DNA from: Kribbia dieselivorans NBRC 106261
GTDB taxonomy: Bacteria; Actinomycetota; Actinomycetes; Actinomycetales; Dermatophilaceae
Reading direction: 5' to 3'
Assembly: GCF_001552435.1 (NCBI RefSeq)
Contig: NZ_BCRE01000004.1
Span: 1 to 64,000, forward strand
Length of the DNA stretch: 64,000 bases
Shown here: positions 44,045-52,355 of the stretch, piece after piece
Position numbering within the stretch: position 1 is the stretch's first letter
How the letters are laid out: each line of letters starts with the position of its first letter
The notes under the pieces: generated by a model
Told to the model about the DNA's origin: nothing
Seen by the model: the letters and a program-made list of their open reading frames with translations, nothing else
The model's database searches: none
Position numbers and translations under genes: made by a program

Positions 44045-45220
44045 GTGGAACTGACCGACTCACCTGACGAGGCGGCCTTCCGTTCGAAGCTGCGAACCTG
44101 GCTCGTCGACACATTGCCCCTGCTGCCCTGGCCGGAACCGGTCACGCTGGAGGGCAAGAAGCCGTTCTGGCAACAGTGGCAACGGCTGTTGTTCGACGCC
44201 GGATATGCCGGCATCAACTGGCCGCGCGAATACGGCGGCCAAGGGGCCAACGAGATCATCCGCGCCATCTACACCGAGGAACTCGACCGGGCCGGCGCCC
44301 CCGAGCGGCTCAACACGATCGGCGAGGACTTCGCCGGACCGACGATCAGCCAGTTCGGCACCTCCGCCCAGAAGGAACGCTTCCTCGAGAAGATCCTGCG
44401 TGGCGAGGAGATCTGGTGCCAGCTCTTCTCCGAACCGGAGGCCGGCTCGGACCTCGCCTCCCTGCGGACGAAGGCGACCAAGGTCGAGGGCGGCTTCCGG
44501 ATCAACGGACAGAAGATCTGGACGTCCCGAGCGCACATCGCCGACCACGCCATCCTCCTGGCCCGCACCGGTGGCGGTGAGCGTCACCGGGGGATCACCT
44601 ACTTCCTCGTGCCGATGGACGCTCCCGGCATTACCGTGCGGCCGTTGGAGCACATGCTCGGTGAGGCGGAGTTCAACGAGGTCTTCCTGGACGACGTCTT
44701 CATCCCCGACGAGATGGTCGTCGGCGAGGTCGACGGCGGCTGGTCGGTGGCCATGGGCACGTTGGCCTTCGAGCGGGTGGCGATCGCCACCGGGCGCGTA
44801 AACACCAAGCGCGCTGTCGACGAGATCGTGGCTGACGTGCGATCCATGACCGACGACGACGGTCAACCGCTGGGCCGCCACGAGGGCGTCCGGCAGCAGG
44901 TGGCCGACCTCTACGGACGGGCCCTCATCCACCAGCTCATCGGTCAGCGCGTGATCAGCCTGGCGGCCACCGATGGCCCGCCCGGTCCGGTCACCTCGAT
45001 CGGCAAGTTGTACTTCTGCCCCCTCGTCGAGGACCTGGCCGACTTCCGGCTCTCGCTCGAACCCCTCGGCGGTCAGACGGGGTTGGACGATCCCGGTCAG
45101 GTGGCGGGCCGCTGGCTTAGGCTGGCCTATCAGGCCCGAGGGACCGCCATCGCCGGCGGATCGACCTTCATTCAGCGCAACATCGTCGCCGAGCGCATGC
45201 TCGGCATGCCGAGGAGTTGA
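44045..45220 (+). CDS. Acyl-CoA dehydrogenase
   Basis: A 391-residue FadE-type ACAD. NWPREYGGQGA, the substrate/FAD block CQLFSEPEAGSDLASL near residue 135, INGQKIWTSRAHIADHAILLART, and a C-terminal FIQRNIVAERMLGMPRS are typical of actinobacterial steroid- and branched-acid-type ACADs. Such enzymes often pair with a second shorter ACAD subunit; the 355-residue protein at 48114 would suit. GTG 44045 is preferred because GGAGAGGAG precedes it. The stop overlaps a TTG of the next gene. Confidence 0.87.
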   Translation: MELTDSPDEAAFRSKLRTWLVDTLPLLPWPEPVTLEGKKPFWQQWQRLLFDAGYAGINWPREYGGQGANEIIRAIYTEELDRAGAPERLNTIGEDFAGPTISQFGTSAQKERFLEKILRGEEIWCQLFSEPEAGSDLASLRTKATKVEGGFRINGQKIWTSRAHIADHAILLARTGGGERHRGITYFLVPMDAPGITVRPLEHMLGEAEFNEVFLDDVFIPDEMVVGEVDGGWSVAMGTLAFERVAIATGRVNTKRAVDEIVADVRSMTDDDGQPLGRHEGVRQQVADLYGRALIHQLIGQRVISLAATDGPPGPVTSIGKLYFCPLVEDLADFRLSLEPLGGQTGLDDPGQVAGRWLRLAYQARGTAIAGGSTFIQRNIVAERMLGMPRS

Positions 45221-45225
45221 ACGTC

Positions 45226-47208
45226 GTGGCAGAGAACACGCAGACCTACGTCTGGCACCCGACCCCCGAGCAGGTCGCGGACGCGAACGTCACGCGGCTC
45301 GCCCGGGCCCACGGAATCACGGGGATCGACGAACTGCGGGCCCGGTCCGTCGAGGACGTCGCGTGGTACTGGGATGCCGCCATTCAAGACCTGGGATTGC
45401 CGTTCCGGCAGCCGTACGAGCGCGTGCTGGACATCTCGCGGGGGATCGAGCACCCCGACTGGTTCATCGGCGGCCGGCTCAACATCGTCGACGCCTGCCT
45501 GTCGCGCTGGACCGCCGATCCGGTCTCGGCCGCCCGCGACGCGGTCGTGCACGAGGCCGAGGACGGCACGGTGACCCGGCTGACCTACGCCGAGTTGGAG
45601 GACCAGGTGTCCAGGGCCGCTGCCGGACTTCGCCGGCTCGGCGTGGGCCGCGGCGATGCGGTCGCGATCTATCTACCCATGATTCCGGCGGCCGTCATCA
45701 GCCTGTACGCGGTGGCGCGCATCGGTGCCGTCCTGGTGCCGCTGTTCTCCGGTTTCGCGCCGACCGCCATCGCGTCGCGGTTGCAGGATGCCGACGCCAA
45801 GGCGGTCATCGTCGCCGACGGCACCGTGCGCCGTCGCAAGCGGGTCGCCATGAAGCCGCTCCTGGACGAGGCCCTGCGCGACTGCCCGTCGGTCGAGTCG
45901 GTGATCGTCGTGCGCAACCTCGGCGAGGGCGCCGCGAACGACGGTGAGGCCGACACCTCCGAGGGACACCCCGCGGAGATCGCGTGGGAGACCTTGGTGG
46001 ACAACGACGGCGATTCCGAACCCGTCGCGGAGATGTCGGCCGCCGAGACATTCATGCTGGCCTACACCTCCGGTACGACCGGGCGACCCAAGGGAGCCGT
46101 GCACACGCAGGCAGGCTTCCTGGTCAAGGTTGCCAGCGAGGTCGCCTACTCGTTCGACGTCTCCGCCGGCGGGGTCTTCTGTTGGATCACCGACATGGGT
46201 TGGGTCATGGGCCCGCTGTCCATGGTCGGCACCCACGCCAACGGCGCGACGCTGCTGCTCTACGAAGGCAGTCCCGATGTACCGGACCTCAACCGCCTGT
46301 GGAACCTCGTCGCACGGCACCGGGTGACGATGCTCGGGGTGTCACCAACACTGATCCGCACGCTGCGCCTGACCGAGGCCACGACCGACCTCCCGGATCT
46401 GAGTTCGGTCCGGGTGATCGGCTCCACCGGTGAACCGTGGGACGCCGCCGCATACGAGTGGATGGCCCGGGACCTGTTCGGCGGGCGTGTGCCGGTGATC
46501 AACTTCTCCGGCGGCACCGAGGTAGGCGGGTCGTTCCTGGCTCCGTACCCGGTCGAGTCGATTCGCAGCTGCTCCCTCGGCGGGCCCTCGCTTGGCATGG
46601 ACGTCGACGTGGTCGACGACCAGGGACACTCGGTGCGCGGTGAGGTCGGCGAGCTCGTGTGTCGCCAGCCCTGGCCGGCCATGACCCGCAGCATCTGGAA
46701 GGACGACGAGCGCTACCTGGAGGCGTACTGGTCGACCTTCCCAGGGATGTGGCGCCACGGCGACTATGCGCTCGTCGAGGACGGACAGTGGTTCATCCGT
46801 GGCCGCTCGGACGACGTCATGAACGTCGCGGGCAAGCGCCTGGCTCCGGCCGAGGTGGAAGCCGTGATGGTGACGCACCCGGCGGTCGCCGAGGCAGCCG
46901 CCATCGGGGTGCCGGACGCGAAGAAGGGCGAAAGCGTGTGGGCCTTCTGGGTGCCGCGCGCGGATGCCGATGTCGATGTGTCGGCCGAGCTGCGCGACAT
47001 GGTCGCCGACCAGGTGGGCAAGCCGTTCGCGCCGAGCCTGGTGCAGCGGGTCACGCGCCTGCCCAAGACCCGGTCGCAGAAGATCATGCGCCGCGCCGTC
47101 CGGGCCGCGGCGATGGGTACCGATCCCGGTGATCTGGCCGGAGCGGAGAACCCGGAGGCGATCGACGAGATCCGGGCGTCGATCGGCGACCGCAGACCGA
47201 CGGCGTGA
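45226..47208 (+). CDS. Acetyl-CoA synthetase-like acyl-CoA ligase
   Basis: 660 residues, longer than the other ligases and of the AcsA/acetoacetyl-CoA synthetase shape. DISRGIEHPDWFIGGRLNIVDAC is the N-terminal ACS-type block, the ATP loop YTSGTTGRPKGAVHTQAG lies near residue 279, INFSGGTEVGG replaces the adenine motif, RGRSDDVMNVAGKRLAPAEVE is the hinge, and TRSQKIMRR has the acetylatable catalytic Lys. It would activate a short or branched acid. GTG 45226 is chosen because GAGGAG lies nine bases upstream. Confidence 0.84.
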   Translation: MAENTQTYVWHPTPEQVADANVTRLARAHGITGIDELRARSVEDVAWYWDAAIQDLGLPFRQPYERVLDISRGIEHPDWFIGGRLNIVDACLSRWTADPVSAARDAVVHEAEDGTVTRLTYAELEDQVSRAAAGLRRLGVGRGDAVAIYLPMIPAAVISLYAVARIGAVLVPLFSGFAPTAIASRLQDADAKAVIVADGTVRRRKRVAMKPLLDEALRDCPSVESVIVVRNLGEGAANDGEADTSEGHPAEIAWETLVDNDGDSEPVAEMSAAETFMLAYTSGTTGRPKGAVHTQAGFLVKVASEVAYSFDVSAGGVFCWITDMGWVMGPLSMVGTHANGATLLLYEGSPDVPDLNRLWNLVARHRVTMLGVSPTLIRTLRLTEATTDLPDLSSVRVIGSTGEPWDAAAYEWMARDLFGGRVPVINFSGGTEVGGSFLAPYPVESIRSCSLGGPSLGMDVDVVDDQGHSVRGEVGELVCRQPWPAMTRSIWKDDERYLEAYWSTFPGMWRHGDYALVEDGQWFIRGRSDDVMNVAGKRLAPAEVEAVMVTHPAVAEAAAIGVPDAKKGESVWAFWVPRADADVDVSAELRDMVADQVGKPFAPSLVQRVTRLPKTRSQKIMRRAVRAAAMGTDPGDLAGAENPEAIDEIRASIGDRRPTA

Positions 47209-47229
47209 TCGCCTCGAGGCGCGCGAACG

Positions 47230-48003
47230 CTAATCCGGCAAGGTGATGTCGGTGCGCACCTCGACCTTGAGGAGCTCCTCGGCATAGACGTGAACGTGAC
47301 GGTCCATTCGCCTCATGGCGGCTGGGCCGTCACCGTCACGGATGGCGCGATTGATGCTCTGGTGGGCCTTGAAGGTGGTCTCCATGACCTCGTCGTCGAT
47401 GAACTGCTCGTTCTCCGTGGCCTCGTAGATGGCAGGGGAGAGGGCCATCATCAATCCGGTCATCAGTTCGTTGTGCCCAGCCTGCGCGACACCGACGTGC
47501 CAGTCGATGTTGGCCTGGAGGAAGGAAGCCAGGTCGGGGGCATCCTTGATTCGCTGGTTGGCGGCCTCCAGCACGGCGAGGTCCTCCTCGGTGCGGTTGC
47601 GTGCCGCGAGCTTGGCACTGAACGGCTCCAGGCCCTCGCGGGTCTCGAGCAGGGCCTTGAGTCGAATCTGGCGCCCGCGGATGAGCAGGCCGACGCTGCG
47701 CGCCATCGACTCCTCGCCCGGGCGCTGCACGAAGGCGCCACCGGCCCGGCCAGCCTTGATGCGGACCAGGCCCTGGACCTCGAGGATGCGCAAGGCCTCC
47801 CGAACCGTGGTGCGACTCATGTTCGTCTGCACGACGAGCTCACGCTCCGGCGGCAGGGGTGTGCCTTCGACGAACTCCCCGGACAGAATGCGTTCGCGCA
47901 ACTCGTCGGCCAGGACATCCGAGGCCTTCGGCACGGACATCGGCGCCAGCTGGATCGTGGAGCGCCCCGAGCGCTCCTTGGCGGGCTCTTCGGCAGTGGG
48001 CAT
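47230..48003 (-). CDS. GntR family FCD-type regulator, FadR-like; candidate master regulator
   Basis: 257 residues. The winged helix at about residues 25-95 includes GTPLPPERELVVQTNMSRTT and VREALRILEVQGLV; the recognition helix SRTTVREAL matches FadR's RTTLREV. The C-terminal FCD domain (about 105-245) binds an acyl or organic acid in relatives, with HxxH-type positions such as IDWHVGVAQAGHN and TFKAHQSINRAI. Operator copy 8 (48038-48048) is 34 bp upstream, and nine more copies stand before other operons of the island, so it is probably the regulon's controller and autoregulated. It points opposite to the ACAD at 48114. Confidence 0.88.
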   Translation of the reverse strand: MPTAEEPAKERSGRSTIQLAPMSVPKASDVLADELRERILSGEFVEGTPLPPERELVVQTNMSRTTVREALRILEVQGLVRIKAGRAGGAFVQRPGEESMARSVGLLIRGRQIRLKALLETREGLEPFSAKLAARNRTEEDLAVLEAANQRIKDAPDLASFLQANIDWHVGVAQAGHNELMTGLMMALSPAIYEATENEQFIDDEVMETTFKAHQSINRAIRDGDGPAAMRRMDRHVHVYAEELLKVEVRTDITLPD

Positions 48004-48037
48004 GGCGACATCCTTCTGTGGAACAACTATGGTCTAT

Positions 48038-48048
48038 TGGTCAGACCT
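48038..48048. promoter_or_regulatory. FadR-like operator copy 8, regulator's own divergent region
   Basis: TGGTCAGACCT, one base off the perfect core, lies 34 bp from the GntR start and 65 bp from the acyl-CoA dehydrogenase start at 48114. An extra ATGGTC half-site is at 48029-48034. It would allow autoregulation. Confidence 0.68.
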
Positions 48049-48113
48049 AATGTACTCTCGCAGCATCGAACATTTCGAGACTAGATCACGACGTCCGGAG
48101 GGGAGTCGACAAC

Positions 48114-49181
48114 ATGCGGTGGGAACTGTCCTTCGAGCAGCAGGAATTCCACGAGGCCTTCACGGGGTGGCTCGACCATGTGGCGGATTCACCGTCCGTG
48201 CGCGAATGGGCCACCCACGGCGGAGCGCCGTTCGAGGCGCGTCTGGCCGAGGACGGCTGGCTGGCGGCCGGGTTGGCCGAGGCCGCCGGCGGTGCCGGCG
48301 GGGGACTGGTCGAACTGGCGCTGGCCAGTGAGGCGATGGGGTCGCACGGCGCTCCGTCGGCCGCCTGGCTGTCGACGATGGCCGTGCTGCCGGCGGTCGC
48401 GGGTCGTCCCGAGGTCATCGAGGGCCTCGTCGAACGCGGCGAGTTCGTCGTGTGGGTCGGTGCCTCCGACCGGATCCCCGGAGGTGGCCGGGCGCTTCCC
48501 CTGGTCGACGGTACGGTGACCGGCGAGGTCCGACTCGTGCTCGGTGGCAGTCGGGCGGCGCGGTTCGTCGTGCCGGTCGCCACCGGTGGGGGAGTCGGGC
48601 TGGCCCTGGTCGAGGCCGCCGACGTGCAGCGTGGCGAACGATCGCTGCTCGACCAGACCCGCGAGGCCTGTGACGTTCGGTTCGACGGCGCTCCGGCGCA
48701 GGTGCTGGACGTCGATGCCGAGGCCATCCTGACGCAGGTGGCCCGGCGGGCCGCCGTCCTGGTCTCCGCCGACTCGCTCGGCGCCGCGGCGCGCATGCTC
48801 GATCTGGCGGTCGAGTACAGCAAGCAGCGTCAGCAGTTCGGCGTCCCGATCGGTTCGTTCCAGGCCGTCAAGCATGCGGCGGCGACGATTCTCGTCGGGG
48901 TCGAGGCGGCCCGGTCGATCATCTATCCGGCCGCCGCCGCGGTCGACGAAGGCCACGAGATGGCCGAGCCGTGGGCGTGTGCCGCCAAGGCCCAGGTGAC
49001 GAAGTCCGGGGTGGCTGCGGCCGACAGCGCCCTGACGATGCACGGGGCCATCGGCTACACGTGGGAACACGACCTGCACCTGTACTACAAGCGAGCCAAG
49101 CTCGACGCGCGCCTGTTCGGCGCTCCGTCGGCGTGGAACGAGCGGTTGGCGTCCCAGCTCGAACTCACCCCACAGTCATGA
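48114..49181 (+). CDS. Acyl-CoA dehydrogenase, short subunit type
   Basis: A 355-residue ACAD, about 30 shorter than standard. The N-terminal domain has WLAAGLAEAAGGAGGG, the middle domain lacks the usual TEPxxGSD block, while the C-terminal domain keeps RQQFGVPIGSFQAVKHAAA and MHGAIGYTWEHDLHLYYKRAK. This shape is typical of the partner subunit of heteromeric ACADs in actinobacterial steroid-type catabolism. A pairing with 44045 or another ACAD here is inferred. GGAGGGGAG precedes the ATG. Confidence 0.83.
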   Translation: MRWELSFEQQEFHEAFTGWLDHVADSPSVREWATHGGAPFEARLAEDGWLAAGLAEAAGGAGGGLVELALASEAMGSHGAPSAAWLSTMAVLPAVAGRPEVIEGLVERGEFVVWVGASDRIPGGGRALPLVDGTVTGEVRLVLGGSRAARFVVPVATGGGVGLALVEAADVQRGERSLLDQTREACDVRFDGAPAQVLDVDAEAILTQVARRAAVLVSADSLGAAARMLDLAVEYSKQRQQFGVPIGSFQAVKHAAATILVGVEAARSIIYPAAAAVDEGHEMAEPWACAAKAQVTKSGVAAADSALTMHGAIGYTWEHDLHLYYKRAKLDARLFGAPSAWNERLASQLELTPQS

Positions 49182-49189
49182 TTGCTGTT

Positions 49190-49200
49190 TGGTCTGACCA
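49190..49200. promoter_or_regulatory. FadR-like operator copy 9, perfect, before the seven-gene operon
   Basis: TGGTCTGACCA is the perfect core. It lies in the spacer between TTGCTG (49182-49187) and TATGGT (49205-49210), 17 bp apart, and 37 bp upstream of the next ACAD start. The downstream TATGGTTGG also occurs after copy 5. Confidence 0.75.
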
Positions 49201-49237
49201 TTGGTATGGTTGGCCCAGCTAAGGAAGGGATGGAACC

Positions 49238-50404
49238 GTGGACTTCGATCTGACCGAGGATCAACAGGAGATTCGAAAGGCCGTGCGCGAACTCGCGGGC
49301 ACCTTCGATGACCAGTATTGGATGGAGAAGGACCTCGCGCACGAGTTCCCCACCGAGTTCTACGAGGCGTTCGCCAAGGGTGGTTGGCTCGGGGTGACCA
49401 TGCCCGAGCAGTACGGCGGTCATGGCATGGGCATCACCGAGGCCTCGATCCTCCTCGAGGAGGTCGCTGCCTCCGGCGCCGGCATGAACGGGGCCAGCTC
49501 GATGCACCTGTCGATCTTCGGCATGCACCCGGTCGTCGTGCACGGCTCCGACGAACTCAAGGCCCGCACGCTGCCGCGCATCGTCAATGGTGACCTGCAT
49601 GTCTGCTTCGGGGTGACCGAACCCGGCGCCGGCCTGGACACGACGAAGATCACGACGTTCGCCAAGCGCGACGGCGACGACTACGTCGTCAACGGCCGCA
49701 AGGTCTGGATCTCGAAGGCGATGGAGTCCGAGAAGATCCTGCTCCTGACGCGCACCACCAAGGCCGAGGACGTCGAGAAGAAGACCCAGGGCATGACCCT
49801 GTTCCTGACCGACCTCGACCGCGACAAGGTCGAGATCCGCCCCATCAAGAAGATGGGTCGCAACGCGGTCACCTCCAACGAGCTGTACATCGACAACCTG
49901 CGCATCCCGGCGGAGGATCGTGTCGGCGAGGAGGGGCAGGGCTTCAAGTACATCCTCGACGGGCTCAACCCGGAGCGGATGCTCGTCGCCGCCGAAGCCC
50001 TCGGCATCGGTCGCGCAGCGCTGCGCACGGCCGTGAAGTACGGCAACGACCGTGAGGTGTTCGGCCGCCCGATCGGCAAGAACCAGGGCATCCAGTTCCC
50101 GCTGGCCGACTCGCTCGCCCGACTCGACGCCGCCGAGCTCGTCCTGCGCAAGGCCACGTGGCTGTACGACATCGGTCGCCCGTGTGCCAAGGAGGCCAAC
50201 ATGGCCAAGTACCTCTGCGCCGACGCCGGCTTCGAGGCCGCCGATCGTGCCGTGCAGACCCACGGCGGCATGGGCTACTCGGAGGAGTACAACGTCTCGC
50301 GTTACTTCCGGGAGTCACGTCTGACCCGGATCGCCCCGCTCAGCCAGGAGATGGTTCTCAACTACCTCGGCGAGCACGTCCTCGGCCTTCCCCGGAGCTA
50401 CTGA
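49238..50404 (+). CDS. Acyl-CoA dehydrogenase, isovaleryl-CoA dehydrogenase-like catalytic position
   Basis: A 388-residue ACAD. FGVTEPGAGLDTTKITT is the FAD/substrate block, NGRKVWISKA the beta domain, and DREVFGRPIGKNQGIQ and QTHGGMGYSEEYNVSRYFRES the C-terminal part. The usual EGT Glu near the end is absent (RIAPLSQEM instead). A Glu lies in GLNPERMLVA, the position used as base by isovaleryl-CoA dehydrogenase, so catalysis may use that residue. It leads an operon with SDR, thiolase, CoA-transferase, lyase, SDR and crotonase genes. Confidence 0.85.
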   Translation: MDFDLTEDQQEIRKAVRELAGTFDDQYWMEKDLAHEFPTEFYEAFAKGGWLGVTMPEQYGGHGMGITEASILLEEVAASGAGMNGASSMHLSIFGMHPVVVHGSDELKARTLPRIVNGDLHVCFGVTEPGAGLDTTKITTFAKRDGDDYVVNGRKVWISKAMESEKILLLTRTTKAEDVEKKTQGMTLFLTDLDRDKVEIRPIKKMGRNAVTSNELYIDNLRIPAEDRVGEEGQGFKYILDGLNPERMLVAAEALGIGRAALRTAVKYGNDREVFGRPIGKNQGIQFPLADSLARLDAAELVLRKATWLYDIGRPCAKEANMAKYLCADAGFEAADRAVQTHGGMGYSEEYNVSRYFRESRLTRIAPLSQEMVLNYLGEHVLGLPRSY

Positions 50405-51153
50405 TGTTTGAACTCACCGGGCGTACTGCCCTCGTTACCGGAGCCGGAGGCGGCATCGGCGCCGCCGTGGCTCGTGCCTTCGGAGCCGCCGGAGCCGCGG
50501 TGATGGTCACCGACGTCAACGAGGAGGCTGCGGCTGCCGTCGCACAGGTGATCCGTGATGCCGGCGGTGTCGCGCAGCACGCGGTCCTCGATGTCCGCAA
50601 CGCCGAACAGGCCGCAGCCGCCGTCGAGGGCGCCGCCGCCCTGGGCGACGGGCACGTGCACATCCTCGTCAACAACGCCGGCGCCATTGCGCCCGCGATG
50701 TTCCCCAACATGGACGAGGACTCGTTCCGTCGCGTCATCGACATCCACCTCATCGGCAGCTACGTCTGCAGCAAGGCCGTGCTCGACAAACTGCCCCAGG
50801 ACGGTACCGGCCGGATCATCAACGTCACCTCCGCGGCGGGCCTGACCGGCACGATCGGGCAGGCCAACTACGGGGCGGCCAAGGCGGGCATCATCGGCCT
50901 GACGAAGTCGCTGGCCAAGGAGCTGGCGCGGCGCCAGGTGACGGTCAACGCCATCGCCCCGCTGGCGGCCACGGCGATGACCGAGACGGTGCGCACCAAC
51001 GAGAAGCTCTCGGCGAAGAACCTCGCCCGGGTGGCACTGGGCCGCTGGGCCGAGCCCGACGAGATCGCGCCGACCTTCGTGTTCTTCGCCTCCGACGGAG
51101 GTTCATACATCACCGGGCAGGTCCTGCCCGTCGACGGCGGGACGGTCATCTGA
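50404..51153 (+). CDS. SDR family dehydrogenase (3-hydroxyacyl-CoA type)
   Basis: 249 residues, classical SDR. TGAGGGIGAAVARAFG near residue 12, LVNNAGAIAP, and the catalytic set in NVTSAAGLTG and ANYGAAKAG (Ser-Tyr-x3-Lys) are all present. It ends VLPVDGGTVI. It should make a 3-oxoacyl-CoA ahead of the thiolase encoded next. Its ATG overlaps the stop of the ACAD, and its stop overlaps the thiolase start. Confidence 0.88.
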   Translation: MFELTGRTALVTGAGGGIGAAVARAFGAAGAAVMVTDVNEEAAAAVAQVIRDAGGVAQHAVLDVRNAEQAAAAVEGAAALGDGHVHILVNNAGAIAPAMFPNMDEDSFRRVIDIHLIGSYVCSKAVLDKLPQDGTGRIINVTSAAGLTGTIGQANYGAAKAGIIGLTKSLAKELARRQVTVNAIAPLAATAMTETVRTNEKLSAKNLARVALGRWAEPDEIAPTFVFFASDGGSYITGQVLPVDGGTVI

Positions 51154-52355
51154 TGGCACGCACGATCAACGGTCCGTTCATGACCCACTCCCGCGAGGTC
51201 CTCATCACCGAGGCGGCGCGCACGCCGTTCGGTCGCTCGCACGCCGAGAAGGGCTGGTTCCGCGACGTCCACCCGAACGAGATGCTCGGCCGGGTCTACA
51301 CCGAGCTCCTCACCCGATCCGGCATCGAGCCGATGACCGTCGAGGACCTCATCGTCGGGTGCACCGCGCCCTTCGGTGAGCAGTCCCGCAACATCGGTCG
51401 CAACGCCTGGCTGCAGGCGGGCTACCCGCCCGAGGTGCCCGCCGTGGTGCTCGACCGTCGCTGTGGCTCGGCCCAGACCGCCATCGAGATGGGCGCCTCG
51501 CTCGTCGGCACCGGCACCCACGAGGTCGTCATCGCCGGAGGCGTGGAGCACATGGGTCACGTGCCGATCAACTCGCCGGCGAAGCTCGAGGAGTTGTACG
51601 GCGTGGCCTGGCCGCCCGCCCTGCGCGAGCGGTACGACTTCGTCCACCAGGGCGAGAGCGCCGAACTCATCGCCGACCGCTGGGGCATCACCCGCGAGGA
51701 CATGGACGCCTTGGCCGTCGAGTCCCACCGGCGCTCCGTCGAGGCCCAGAATGACGGGCGGTTCGCGGGCGAGATCATCCCGATGGAACTGGACGGCGAG
51801 ATCCGCACCAGCGACCAGACCGTCCGCCCCGGTACCTCGATGGAGACCCTCGCCGGGCTCAAGCCGGCCTTCCGCCCGGAGGGTGGGCGGGTCACCGCCG
51901 GCTCCTCTTCACCGATCTGTGACGGCGCCAGCGGGGTGCTGCTCGCGTCCCGCGACGCCGTCAACCAGCACGGTCTGCGTCCCCGGGCGCGCATCGTCGA
52001 CCACACCACGGTCGGCGTCGACCCGATCATCATGCTCACCGGACCGATCCCGGCGACCCGCAAGTTGCTGGAGCGCAACGGGCTGACGATGGCGGACATC
52101 GACCTCGTCGAGATCAACGAGGCCTTCAGCTCGGTGGTCATCGCCTGGGAGCGCGAGCTCGGCGCGGACATGTCCAAGGTCAACGTCAACGGCGGCGCCA
52201 TCGCCCTGGGGCACCCCGTCGGCGCGACCGGCGCTCGCCTCGTGGGCACGGCCGTGGCCGAACTGGAGCGTCGCGACGGCGAACTCGCCCTGATCACCAT
52301 GTGCTGTGGCGGCGGCATGGGCACCGCGACGTTGGTTCAGCGGGTCGAGTCGTGA
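51153..52355 (+). CDS. Thiolase (acetyl-CoA acyltransferase)
   Basis: 400 residues. The acyl-binding Cys is in VLDRRCGSAQTAIEMG near residue 100, NEAFSSV and GHPVGATGARL hold the catalytic His, and MCCGGGMG holds the second Cys. The RRCGS context differs from the NRLCGSG of the housekeeping-type thiolase at 12110 and is common in catabolic thiolases. It should cleave the 3-oxoacyl-CoA made by the SDR encoded just before. A second ATG at 51180 could be the true start. It is coupled on both sides. Confidence 0.9.
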   Translation: MARTINGPFMTHSREVLITEAARTPFGRSHAEKGWFRDVHPNEMLGRVYTELLTRSGIEPMTVEDLIVGCTAPFGEQSRNIGRNAWLQAGYPPEVPAVVLDRRCGSAQTAIEMGASLVGTGTHEVVIAGGVEHMGHVPINSPAKLEELYGVAWPPALRERYDFVHQGESAELIADRWGITREDMDALAVESHRRSVEAQNDGRFAGEIIPMELDGEIRTSDQTVRPGTSMETLAGLKPAFRPEGGRVTAGSSSPICDGASGVLLASRDAVNQHGLRPRARIVDHTTVGVDPIIMLTGPIPATRKLLERNGLTMADIDLVEINEAFSSVVIAWERELGADMSKVNVNGGAIALGHPVGATGARLVGTAVAELERRDGELALITMCCGGGMGTATLVQRVES

